Positions 21,166 to 31,688 of a DNA stretch of 64,000 nucleotides are shown here, piece after piece. How positions within the stretch are numbered: the stretch's first letter is position 1; each line of letters opens with the position of its first letter. The notes beneath the pieces were generated by a model. It saw only the letters and a list, made by a program, of their open reading frames with translations. It had not been told where the DNA came from and searched no databases. Source of the DNA: Brassica napus (taxonomy: Eukaryota; Streptophyta; Magnoliopsida; Brassicales; Brassicaceae); NCBI RefSeq assembly GCF_020379485.1, contig NC_063445.1, forward strand, positions 56,383,422 to 56,447,421, given 5' to 3'. Made by a program: the position numbers and the translations under genes.

Positions 21166-21825
21166 TTGAGTCTTATCGTAGCAGCAGTCTTGACCTCCTT
21201 TGTATCCAGGTTCTAAAGCTCGACCATACTCATCAACGGTCACGTTATAAAGATCACACCGACACTCGGTGCATCCTTGTTTATCCACAACCCCTCTAGT
21301 GTCAATAGCGTGAATATTTAGAAGCCATTTGAACTCATACCCATCAGGTACTTTCTCCGGGTTACCGATCTCGATCGCGTAAGGATCAGGAACATACGTC
21401 GAAGTCTTGCGTGTTTCTGATCCTAACCCAAAGTATTGTCTAACTCTGTTCCTACACAACCCTCCGTTACTAACGAGAATATAATCAGGGCTCGAACCAA
21501 GGTTCCTAGGCGTGTCTAGGTGCGAAAGGTTGAGACCTTTACGCACGTAGTAAGGGTGCACAACCCAGTGGTGGAGATATGTCTCGTGTAACGGGACGGG
21601 GTTGCCGTCTTGGTCGACTACTTCGGCGTCGAAACCTTTGAGGCCGATGTGGCCTCTAGGGAAATCGATGTCGAACAGGTAAGGGTCTGCGACTGATCCT
21701 GGAGTCATGACTTGTTTTGGTGATAGGAAACTTGCGGACTTGATGTTAATGCTGTGGCTAGGCGATATGCTTAACGCGACCAGAAGAAGAAGTAAGGACG
21801 AGATGATCAGGTAACAACGAGCCAT

Positions 21826-23570
21826 TTTGTCCTGTTTCGATATCGTTATAGAGAGGTAATAAATGAAGTAAAACTGATAAAATACGTAATCATGCATGGA
21901 TAAATTAACATCTCAAACTCTTAACCTAGTTTTGTTTGAAATAAAACTGTGGACACAACAAACCCACTTGAAAGTTTGAAACCTGATTTAACTACAAGAT
22001 GTCAAGTTACAAAAACGAATAATCTAGCATAATCTTAAATAAGTTTGTTGGGACCAGGGCCCGCACTGAGATTTTGAGGAGGGAGGATTATACATGGTTT
22101 AAGAATGATTTCTATACTTTAGGAACCTATAAATTTTTTTTTTATAAATTTAGAAGTCTATTTATATATATATTTAAAAAAAAAATGGAAGTTTGAAACA
22201 AATGTTTCATCGAGCTTGGTTGAGGACCGGTCTTGAAGCCGGATCTGAAATTTCAGGAGATATAAATATTTTTTCTAAAACTTTAATTAAAAATTGCAAT
22301 TTAGGAGCTTATCACTATATAAAAACCTGCATAAATTTTGGAGGCCAAAACTAATGTTTTTTTTTTGAAAAATAGGCCAAAACTAATGTTTCACACGGTT
22401 ATTCTTAATCTGAACTCTGAAGCTCATACATAAAGGGACGCAGAGATGTTAGATAAGTTCCTGATTCGAACCTATCTACTACGTAACTGTCTTCCCTATC
22501 AACAAAAAAACACGATTACAAAAGACAGAAAGCTAGGGAGTGAGAGATTTACGTGTGCTCGAACGGAAAATTCTCAGAACCAACTCTCTTGGATTCGGTG
22601 TGTTGAAGAAAACTAAAGTCTTTTGTCTTGGATGTTACTGTAATGAAGTGTCCCACGAGGAACATTTCGAGAGATATATTTTTTATGGGAAATGCGGTGC
22701 TCTCATATAACCCGAAGAGACGTAGGACACTAGCTTCCGATGTGTAGCCAATGACATCATCGCTCTCGTCAAAAAAAAATATATTAGTTAACTATTTTCT
22801 GAGATGACCGATGGTTTTGTAAAATAAAATCATACTGAAGGTTGAATGTTCTATTCAGGAGCTGTCATGTAAACAAACCACAGGGGACACGTCTTTACTA
22901 GAAAAATAAAACTTTTATTTCTTTCAAATGTCTTTCACTCTTCAACTTCTCTGTTGTTAGTAGTTACGTTAAGTTAAATGAAGCAGGTCATTTCTATCTT
23001 CCATATGCTTTTATTCTAATCAAGGAAAAAAACAGCGATTTGGAATTTTGTATAAATAAGGAAAGTTCTCTTTGATATTTTTCCCACTGATTAGTTGATG
23101 AAGTTCAGTACAAATTGAATTTGAATCCATCCACACACACTTTCTATCGGTTTAACTGACCGACTTTAATAAAGATTAGAGGCTGCAGTTGGATAAGAAA
23201 TGAAGTTTCCATACAACGACGTCTTTTGTTGCATACTTCCAAGACGCTTACACTGATCACGACCACACCAACATACACATCTGTGACCTAACCATCCATT
23301 CGTCTCTAGAAGATTATGACGTGCTTTTGAGCACTAACGTCATCTAATCGTACCTTGATCGGGAAATGTATGAGTCGGCCCGTGAAGAATTGTGAAACTC
23401 TAAACCCACTAAGGCCCAGTGTAAACATGCGTCGTAAGTTAACTTCATTCTTGTGAGGTCAATTAATTTATAATTTAATTGCTTTTTCATTTCCTTTTTT
23501 GTAGTTTAGGTAAGGTTCAAAGTACTTCAAATATTAGCTGTATATTAAATCATTTTCAAAATTTTATTTA
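21826..23570. other. SURNod19 upstream region, gene-poor
   Basis: It holds the SURNod19 promoter. A possible decayed hAT MITE starts near 22054 (CAGGGCCCGCACTGAG). A tandem 19-bp echo, GGCCAAAACTAATGTTT, lies near 22342-22390. A short minus-strand ORF is listed separately. Genes that I recall between SURNod19 and LFY in Arabidopsis are not seen. Confidence 0.45.
22549..22770 (-). pseudogene. Possible gene remnant, ~73 codons, unrecognised
   Basis: On the minus strand an open frame runs about 73 codons to a TAA at 22549. It has ordinary-looking protein composition (SEASVLRLFGLYESTAFP, then LEMFLVGHFITV) and higher G+C than its surroundings. There is no convincing start codon. It could be the last exon of a decayed gene, or chance. 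I do not recognise the family. Confidence 0.25.
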
Positions 23571-25110
23571 AGAATGATATAATATTGGAAAATAGGGTAG
23601 TAATAGGGGGTTTTGAACACATTATTAACCTTTTGAGGATTCGCTCATTCTAAAACTCCCAACAGTTAAATAACAGTGGTAAGAACAGTATTAGAGTCGC
23701 AAGTCGAAATGATGAACATGATGCCATACAATTAATAATAACTAGGTTAAGATCCGCGCACGCGGAATGAACGTTATATATATAAATTATTTTATATATT
23801 ATATGTTTCTGATCTATTATAAAATAATAAATATATATTAAATAATTAAAAAATCAGTAATTATTACCTATATAATTAAGTTGGTGCGAACATATAAATA
23901 AATTTTATTAATCCAAAAGAATATTTTTTTCTATTTGATATGGTATATAATTAAATTTAAATGATAATAACATATATATATATATCAAAATGATGCTTTT
24001 TGCTCATATTTTTTTTATCATTTGTATCTGTTATAGCAAAAAATTTAAATTACTGATAACAAATTTTTTACTGTGGGATTAATAGTTTATCTAATTTATA
24101 ATATTTTTAAAAATTATTTTGTCAATATTTTTTCAAAAAAAAATTGTTAAAAGTAAATTTCAAAATTAAGATATTTATTTATTTTCTTATATGACATATA
24201 ATTTAATATACATATACATATATATATATTTATATATATTTTATTTTTAATATTTATTAAATGACACTTTCAACTTATATGATTTTTTAATTATTTGTAT
24301 CATGTCATAACAAAAAGTTTAAACCATAGATCACAAAATTTGAATGTGAAACTTTTAATGGTTTTAGTAATTTATACTCGTTTTTAAAAATTCAAAATAT
24401 AACATATAAATAATTTTTTTAATTTTTATTAAATGGTTACTATGATTGTTTTATTTATTTTAATAGTTTAAAATTAAACAAATATAATATAATATACACT
24501 TATTTTTATCAAATCTTTATTATTCAAAGTCATTAATTGTCATATATACTTTAGCCATATTAGGTAATTCTTTAATTTTATTTATGGAAATAATGAAGCA
24601 CATTAATAATGTATTTATGGTTAGTTTAATAAAAAGTTTATTATATATTTAGATGGACCAACCTATTTCTCTAATGATTCTAAGAATCATTCTAGTGATG
24701 ACATGTGACTACAAAAAATGTTGTAATGCTTCTTAAATAATATATAGGGGATAACAAATACATATAAAATAATGTACTAATGCTGCAGATAAACAAATAA
24801 AGAAGATGAGTACATTAACATCTTTATTATTAATTTATTATGTAAGTCTAGGAAAATTAAAATTTCAAATCACATATTAAGTCATTTTTCATTTTTTTTT
24901 TTAAATTAAGGCGAGTATAATATTGGAAAATAGGGTTGTAATAGGGGCTTTAGAACACACTGTTCAATATTTTCAGGATTCTAAAACTCCAACAGTTAAC
25001 GAACAGAGTAAAAACAGTATTAGAGTCGCAAGTCGCAATGATGATCATGATAATATATCATAATTATAATAACAGTACACATGTAATGTCGTACTAATGC
25101 TGCAAATTAA
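23571..25110. repeat. Diverged local duplication, one copy holding a Helitron
   Basis: Copy A (about 23571-23741, continued at 24752-24800) and copy B (about 24911-25110) share TAATATTGGAAAATAGGG, TAATAGGGG, AACAGTATTAGAGTCGCAAG and GTACTAATGCTGCA in the same order. Copy A is interrupted by the Helitron at 23742-24751, while copy B lacks it and acts as a paralogous empty site. Confidence 0.7.
23742..24751 (-). mobile_element. Small non-autonomous Helitron
   Basis: Read on the minus strand, the element starts TCCCCTATATATTATTTAAG at 24751 and ends with a GC-rich hairpin (CCGCGTGCGCGG), a short spacer and CTAG at 23742. Flanking bases are A at the 5' end and T at the 3' end, the normal Helitron target AT. 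There is no target duplication. About 1,010 bp, strongly AT-rich, no ORF. The termini are those of Brassicaceae non-autonomous Helitrons (ATREP-like). Copy B of the local duplication confirms both edges. Confidence 0.8.
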
Positions 25111-25386
25111 CTTAAATTAATTTGAAAATGAGAGAAAAGACAAAGAAAAGGTAAAAGAGGAAACTGAGGAACTGATGAGAAGGAGAGAGGAGGATGCTAG
25201 GGCTGTGAGAGAGACAGTCAAATAAAACAGACTGAGCTTTTAAGATGGCAGATTCTCAGAACTCCGACTTGACCTGTCGTTTCCTCATTGGCTACCTTTC
25301 CACGTTAAAGTTTTCTTATCGGCTCAAACGGCTTTGTTTCTTGCGATCACTGTTTATTGACAAGGCTTACTTAACTAGGATTGTTC

Positions 25387-26797
25387 TTTTTTTTCCCAAC
25401 TGAGTTTTCATTGATAACTTTGTTAAACACACAAAGAGGAATACAAATGCCGGCGGAAAACATGAATATCCCCGGAAACCAAGTCTACACAAGGGAATCA
25501 AAAGTCCAAGAGACAGACCACTAATAAACGAAGCTTTAAGCTACAAACTAAATTCTTTCAACTAAAACTTAACCTATGAAGAGAAAATAGAAACCATACT
25601 CAGGGCCGGCTGAGGCATAGGGGCAAGGGGGGCGTGGGCCCAGGGCCCAATTTTTTTTTTGCATAATTAGTGTTAATATGGGGCCTGATTTTCAAAAAAA
25701 AAATTTTAAAAGGGGCCCAAAATTTTTATGTTATCCATAGAGTATATGTAAATTTTTTTTTGAAAAACTATTTTGCCCAGGGGCCCATAATTTTCTTGAG
25801 CCGGCCCTGACCATACTTAATTGTCTTACGAGTAGCCGGATGTCTCGCCACACAGGGAGCAAGAGAGCATAAAAAGTAGAAGTTCTTCATGAAGAGCAAA
25901 AACCATCATCTGAACCACCCGTTCACGATGACCACACACACCACACACCACCACTAAGACGAAGCCAAGACATAAAACAAGAAGAAACAAACACCCGGAA
26001 GAGCTGTCATCTCAACCACGCCTTCATCTGAACACTACAAAGCCTCAACCTCTTTCTATTGCTTCAACACCTAGAAGCCACCTAGGAAATCCAGAGACCA
26101 AGAGAGACCAGAAGTAACTTATTCGAAGGGCAGGAGAAGGACGTCTTTGAACCTGAGAGACCAGGGGTGACTTGAAACCAACTCTTCTTCACGACACTAA
26201 CCTTCAGTAGCTCTCCACATACCACTACTACTCTGCTTCACCGTTGCTGGAACAAAGACAAATTAAGCCATTCTCTACACTCCATGACAGATTAGTCTAA
26301 GATGAACTCAGAAGATTAGCAAAGACACTGCAAACTACACAAGACCTTGATCACGACCAACTATGAAGGCGAGAGAGATTCCAAAACCCATTATAGGATA
26401 GATACAGCTCAAACCAGAAAGAGCAAAGGGAACAAACTCTTTAAGCACAAGGCCAGCGAGAAGACAAGTAGATCTAGGAGTTCAAAGAAGAAGCAAACTC
26501 TGATGCTGGCGAGAAATAACCAGCACACGTCATCAACATCTAGAAAATACCTGACTTTAGCGACCTGACTCTGAAAATAAACTTCACGCGCCACCACGCT
26601 CCTCCACGCCGGAGTCTTCACATCCATCAAATCAGTCGAATCCTCCCCACGCCTTCAGAGAACAACACGAGCAAACAACAATAGAGCAACGAAACGCGAC
26701 TCCGGTGCTGTGAGAGCCACCGGAATCGACCACCGTCAAAACCTAGATCTACTTCCTCTCACCTTCGTCTCTCTAGAGAACAAAGAGAGAGAGAGTT
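25387..26797 (-). mobile_element. PolyA retroposon (LINE- or Sadhu-like), 20-bp TSD
   Basis: A perfect 20-bp direct repeat (TTACTTAACTAGGATTGTTC) at 25367-25386 and 26798-26817 brackets the element. On the minus strand it starts with a CTCTCTCTCT leader and ends in ATCAATGAAAACTCAGTTGG followed by a run of A, as expected for target-primed reverse transcription. It is about 1.4 kb including a nested MITE, so about 1.2 kb by itself. I saw no endonuclease or reverse transcriptase. A 73-codon ORF (26630-26409) is the longest frame. Size and structure fit a non-coding plant retroposon such as Sadhu, or an internally deleted LINE. The family name is not certain. Confidence 0.72.
25601..25809. mobile_element. 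hAT-type MITE nested in the retroposon
   Basis: Ends are CAGGGCCGGCTGAG and, reverse complemented, CAGGGCCGGCTCAAG. An exact 8-bp target duplication, ACCATACT, lies at 25593-25600 and 25810-25817. The eight-base duplication and CAGGG ends identify the hAT superfamily. The 209-bp body has several GGGCCCA blocks separated by T or A runs and no ORF. It inserted after the retroposon. Confidence 0.88.
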
Positions 26798-26817
26798 TTA
26801 CTTAACTAGGATTGTTC

Positions 26818-28238
26818 ACTTCAATAAAAAAAAAAGTTCCGGTTTTAATGTAATTTAACGTTTTTTGTGACGACCACGAAGCTTTTTTGGGTCAGATGTT
26901 CTAACAAGAGCAAGATATGTTTCGCTTACTATGATATTATATATTTTTGTTCTAATTTTTTTATGAATCTGTTTTTGAAAGGTTTTTCTTCAAAAAGTTC
27001 AATATTAAGTATAATTAGACCCAACCTATATATTAGTCTTTTTTTGGTTTTATATCCGAAATGAAATTGGGATTACTTATTTATTATAATAGTAATAATT
27101 TTCGTTTGTAATAGTTTTAGTTTTTGTAGGGTCGCATACATTTTGCTTGGGGGTGTCTTCAACTAAATTTGATGGGAATTTTAATTAACGGTATATTCAA
27201 CTAGTCTAACATATATATGCTATTTACTGAGCCTGAATTTTATGGGAACAAGTTAGTCTTCAAATGTAGAACAGTTATACGTTTGGAACGTGTGCTATCC
27301 ATCATCAAATGAAGTTAGTCTTCATACTGATGATGCCAAAAGAATAGCTCACCCAAAAAATTAGTAGTAAAGCAATTAAACAACAAGTTAGAACTTAGCA
27401 AAAAAAAAACAACAAGTTAGATGTTTATTTCTATAACATTAATGTATTTTATCGGTTTGAGAATTTTTTTAATAAGATATTTTTGCTTTTTTTACCTAGA
27501 AAAGATTGACAAAAAAAAAATAGAAACGAAAATTTATGTTCAGGACAGGTGTAATAATAGATCAGGGAGATGACAACACGTAATGATCGTAGAAGAGATT
27601 AGACCCCAAAGTTCATGGGATTAGATAGACTGAAACACTCCTGACTCCTCCTTTTGAGGTTTTCACTTTGCATTTATTAATCTTTGTTCTCTAAATGCAA
27701 ATCAATTCCCTGTAAATCTATAAATACTCAGAATTTATTATTGCACAGCAGAAAAAAAATTAAATTCCTATTTTTGCTATAAATTAACAATCTCATTTAA
27801 TGTCCACGAGATTCGCGTTCAGACAATGCTGATATTTCTTATCACACAAAAATTATTTTCATTATAAATTTATCAGAACTTATACCATAACTTAAAAAGA
27901 CGTACTCAGTAGCCTATGTGGATAACTTATTCGTTTGAGTTATGTAAAGGACACTACAGAGAAATATATACATTTCTCCAGCTGCTGCAAAGAGTTTCGT
28001 TCAAATTATAACGGTCTACACCATATTGCCCGATTCAAAGAGACAATTACAGAAGTAAAACTATTAAAAACGTAAGAGATAAATTTAAAAATAAAAATGT
28101 ATTAATAAAAAGAAGAGAACACAATAAAAACCCTAATCATTTTATAACTTAACGTGTCAAATGACAAAGGGTCATAATCAGTATACAGAGAAAAAAGAAT
28201 GTCGATGAAAGATAAAAAAAGCTTGACTTGTTTAGTCA
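26818..28238. other. LFY upstream region
   Basis: AT-rich, with no ORF of note. It is likely to hold distal LFY promoter elements. The retroposon lies about 1.6 kb upstream of the LFY start codon. Confidence 0.45.
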
Positions 28239-28246
28239 CAACTGTC
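28239..28246 (+). promoter_or_regulatory. GAMYB-type site in the LFY promoter
   Basis: CAACTGTC stands 209 bp before the LFY ATG. An identical 8-base motif in the Arabidopsis LFY promoter is known to mediate the gibberellin response and to bind a GAMYB-type factor. Presence here at similar range suggests conserved control. The sequence alone does not prove binding. Confidence 0.55.
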
Positions 28247-28378
28247 AATTTTCCAGCAAGACACATATCTTCTTTATATAATACTTACATATACATACGT
28301 ACTTTATTGCAATAAACAGATATATAAAATAAGAATATTTCAAAAAGTTTTAATTTATTTTCTAGATTCTTTACTGTT

Positions 28379-28387
28379 GTATATATA
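28379..28387 (+). promoter_or_regulatory. TATA box of LFY
   Basis: GTATATATAG lies about 70 bp before the ATG. A transcript starting about 30 bp downstream leaves a short leader, AAAGCAACCTCCTC, before the coding region. Confidence 0.5.
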
Positions 28388-28454
28388 GAAGCTGCTCGAA
28401 TGGTCATTTTAACAATAAAGCAACCTCCTCAAAAAAAGAGTAAAGAAAGAGAAT

Positions 28455-30993
28455 ATGGATCCTGAAGGTTTCACGAGTGGCTTATTCCGATGGAACCCAA
28501 CGAGAGCAATGGTTCAACAACCACCACCTCCGGTTCCTCCTCCACCGCAGCAACAACCACCCGCAACACCGCAGACGGCAGCGTTTGGAATGAGACTAGG
28601 TGGGTTGGAGGGTTTGTTCGGTCCTTACGGTGTACGTTTTTACACGGCGGCGAAGATAGCCGAGCTTGGTTTCACGGCGAGCACGCTTGTGGGCATGAAG
28701 GACGAGGAGCTTGAGGATATGATGAATAGCCTCTCTCATATCTTTCGTTGGGAGCTCCTCGTGGGTGAACGGTACGGTGTCAAAGCCGCCGTGAGAGCTG
28801 AACGGAGACGGTTGCTAGAAGAGGAAGAGGAGGAGTCTTCTAGACGCCGTCATTTGCTACTCTCCGCCGCAGGTGATTCCGGCACTCATCACGCTCTTGA
28901 TGCTCTCTCTCAAGAAGGTACAACATTGAATATATAAATAAACAGATATACATTCCCCACGTTTTATATGTGTATGATAAGGTTGAGAGCAACATAATTT
29001 TCTGATAATGCTTTCGTTTAAAATATTAATACCAATTATTTGGAGGCTCTCCAGTGTAACTTCAAAGTCAACAATTGTATATAATAAGCTAACTGAAAAA
29101 AAAAGTTTAAGGATTATTAAAATTTTTAACTTTAATTTTAATAATTTTGTTTTATAATTTGAGTGCTATTGAATCTAGATATAAAATATTTTCAAAATAT
29201 TTTTGGGTCAAAGCGAATATTGTATCCAGTTGTCACTAGAACCATCCCTTCACGTGTATAGTGAAACTATTGTGTATAGTTTATACACTATGCAGTTGCA
29301 GTCAGGTTATTATATATTAGACCTATTGCAAGAAGTACGAGGATTAGTTATAGTATATAGAAATTATGTGATCGTGACAAAAGTATATATAGATGATTGG
29401 ACAGGGTTATCAGAGGAGCCAGTGCATCAGCTAGAACATACCGATGCGGCGGGGAACAACGGCGGAGGAGGAGGCTATTGGGACGCAGGGCAGGCAAAGA
29501 TGAAGAAGCCACAGCAAAGACGCAGAAAGAAACAGATGGTGACGTCAGTGGAAACCGATGATGACATGAACGAAGGTGATGATGACGATGACGGTAACGG
29601 AGGAGGAGGTGGTGGTGTGTTGGGGATTGAGAGACAGAGAGAGCATCCGTTCATCGTAACGGAGCCAGGGGAAGTTGCACGTGGCAAAAAGAACGGTTTG
29701 GATTATCTTTTCCACTTGTACGAACAGTGTCGCGAGTTTCTTATTCAGGTTCAGACCATTGCTAAAGACCGTGGCGAAAAATGCCCCACCAAGGTATCTT
29801 CCAAGACTTTTACATTATTATTATTTTTAGAAAAATATATTTATGTTGCGCAAAAAAAAGAAAAATATATTTATATATTAGTTCTGTCGGAATTTATGAG
29901 GTATGGTAGGGATACCATAGCCATTATCATCGACAGCTGTTTTAAAGTAAGTTTGACAAGTCACTAGGTCAGTGTTTTGTTTTCCAGTATTATTTTTTTA
30001 TTTTCTTTTTAGTTTTTGCTATGTGTGGCATAGATTTATATAGGTTCTGATTTATATTTTCTTTTTGTTAACGAATATAGTTAGATTTCAATTTAAAGTT
30101 TTGACAGAGTCAGCGTACGACAACGTGTCGAGTTAGGGTAAAAACATAGTCGTTGTTCTGTTTTAGTCTAAAAACGACATGAGATAGCAAGTACTAAGAT
30201 ACGATGTCCTTATGCATTTAGATTCAATTTCTGCATGCATGTGTGTAAATAAACATATATTATACTTTTTGACAATTAATAAGGATATTTTTTTGTGTGT
30301 ATATATTTAGAAATGATATTTGGATACATGATATTGCTCAGCGGGTAATAGTGTCTCCTTTCTTTGAGTGATAGTACATAATCCATGAGCTCTGTGCCAT
30401 TGCTTGTACAGACGCACGTTATTTTTTTAAAAAAGTACAGAAAACTTAAGCGAATAAAACTCCTTTTTTTTTTTGTTCTTTCTCAAATTTTTAGTTCCAT
30501 TGTTTTTATGATAATCTTTTTACAACATAAATATTGGTACTTTCTGTTTGGAGCTATTAAATACTGATTTTAATGTTTTGGAAAAATATGTAAATAGGTG
30601 ACGAACCAAGTATTCAGATACGCCAAGAAGTCCGGAGCGAGTTACATAAACAAGCCGAAGATGCGACACTACGTTCATTGCTACGCACTCCACTGCCTAG
30701 ACGAAGAAGCTTCAAACGCTCTACGAAGAGCGTTTAAAGAACGCGGCGAGAACGTTGGGTCGTGGCGTCAGGCATGTTACAAGCCGCTAGTGAACATAGC
30801 TTGTCGTCATGGCTGGGACATAGACGCAGTTTTCAACGCTCACCCTCGTCTCTCCATTTGGTATGTCCCCACTAAGCTGCGTCAGCTCTGCCATTTGGAG
30901 CGGAGCAATGCGGTTGCTGCGGCTTCAGCTTTGGTTGGGAACGGTATTAGCTGCACTGGATCGTCCGCGTCTGGCGGTTTGGGGTTTAATTAG
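28455..30993 (+). CDS. LFY: LEAFY floral meristem identity factor
   Basis: LEAFY is a plant-specific transcription factor that triggers floral fate and activates floral homeotic genes such as APETALA1 and AGAMOUS. Three exons, 28455-28917, 29405-29793 and 30598-30993, sum to 415 codons plus stop, near the family norm. Exon 1 has a proline/glutamine tract and the SAM-like oligomerisation domain ([20 protein letters not shown]). Exon 2 opens with an acidic and glycine-rich variable part and a basic [10 protein letters not shown] cluster. It then starts the DNA-binding domain ([20 protein letters not shown]). Exon 3 completes it ([39 protein letters not shown]). The C-terminal tail is shorter than I recall for Arabidopsis, ending SASGGLGFN. 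Both introns sit at the usual LFY positions. No lesion was seen. Confidence 0.97.
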
Positions 30994-31688
30994 TTGGGTT
31001 ATTGTTTGTTTGTTTAGTTTCTTGTTCGTTTTCTTAGTTAATTATTAGGCTCTAGTTTTTACTCGTTTTGGCTGGGCTTGTTCGTTTTTTTTTTCCGAAT
31101 TATTATAAAAAAGTTACAATGAAACGCAAAATCAGTCGAGATAAGAATGAATCATTACACTAACTTATAAAATTAAAATCTAAATAATAAATGGAAGTAG
31201 AATCTGCTGGAAAAGGAGAGAATGGTGCACTGGACACACTTAAATGAAGTAGAATCTGGAATTGAGTTCCTGTTTGTCAATAAAATGTTGTGCTTGCTTC
31301 TTCTGACTTGCGAGACAAGAAGCAGAAGAAGCCATTGGTGCATAGTCGACGAATGACTAGGAACCAAACAAAGTTAAGTTCCCAAATGGCGGGTCCTGAT
31401 GCTTTGCTTCCACTTGCTGTGGTACCTTCTGCTAGAACAGTAACCTGGAGGCAAGTAAAGTAAGCGCAAGTACAAGTCTGCACCTGTAAATATCTTTACT
31501 ATGCCCAGCAAAAACAATCAGCTTAAAAACTGTACATGTACTCTTTGCACATTGGTGTCTCTTGAAAAGATCAAGTTTAACATGACTATCAAACTTGATT
31601 CAAGATATGAGTCTAAGTACATAATGTCAGAGCCAAATTCTCAATGTTTTATACATCGATGATGGTTTTCACCATGTTGATACACTTG
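30994..31688. other. LFY 3' region and spacer
   Basis: It contains the LFY 3' UTR. Around 31290-31480 the minus strand has a 60-codon open frame with a splice-like CTCCAG|GTTACTG beginning. I could not link it to a known gene and do not call it. Confidence 0.4.

Larger units (their letters stand above)
16122..21170. repeat. 5-bp target-site duplication TTGAG
   Basis: TTGAG occurs directly before the 5' LTR (16122-16126) and directly after the 3' LTR (21166-21170). A 5-bp duplication is the usual result of LTR-retrotransposon integration. It fixes the insertion point within codons of SURNod19 exon 1. Confidence 0.9.
14628..21825 (-). pseudogene. SURNod19-like gene split by an LTR retrotransposon
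   Basis: This gene belongs to the plant 'stress up-regulated Nod 19' family, secreted or membrane-anchored proteins of unknown activity. Exon 1 starts at 21825 with a signal peptide (IISSLLLLLVALSISPSHS) and a part containing HHWVVHPYYVRKG and CTECRCDLYNVTVDEYG. It is broken after DCCYDKTQ at 21166 and resumes at 16126 (CRLRNGF) until 15936. Exons 15847-15698 (GYIVYGVAHQHAGGIG), 15067-14837 (AGYIVGMSSCYPEPVKV) and 14753-14628 follow. The last encodes a C-terminal membrane helix and a basic tail. Leaving out the element and one 5-bp target copy, the exons total 450 codons plus stop with no other lesion. The ORF now stops within the LTR, so this allele should be null or give only the first ~220 residues. 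Confidence 0.9.

Noticed and set aside
22054..22225. hAT-like ends CAGGGCCCGCACTGAG and a distant GGACCGGTCTTG
   Set aside because: The ends match only partly and no 8-bp duplication is present, so it is mentioned only as a possible relic.
22448..22495. GATTCGAACC box that resembles a tRNA T-arm
   Set aside because: No A box, acceptor stem or cloverleaf could be built around it. No tRNA, rRNA or CRISPR array was seen anywhere in the window.
31277..31483. Minus-strand ORF with VTVLAEGTTASGSKASG
   Set aside because: It is splice-like at one end but has no recognisable family and no partner exons.
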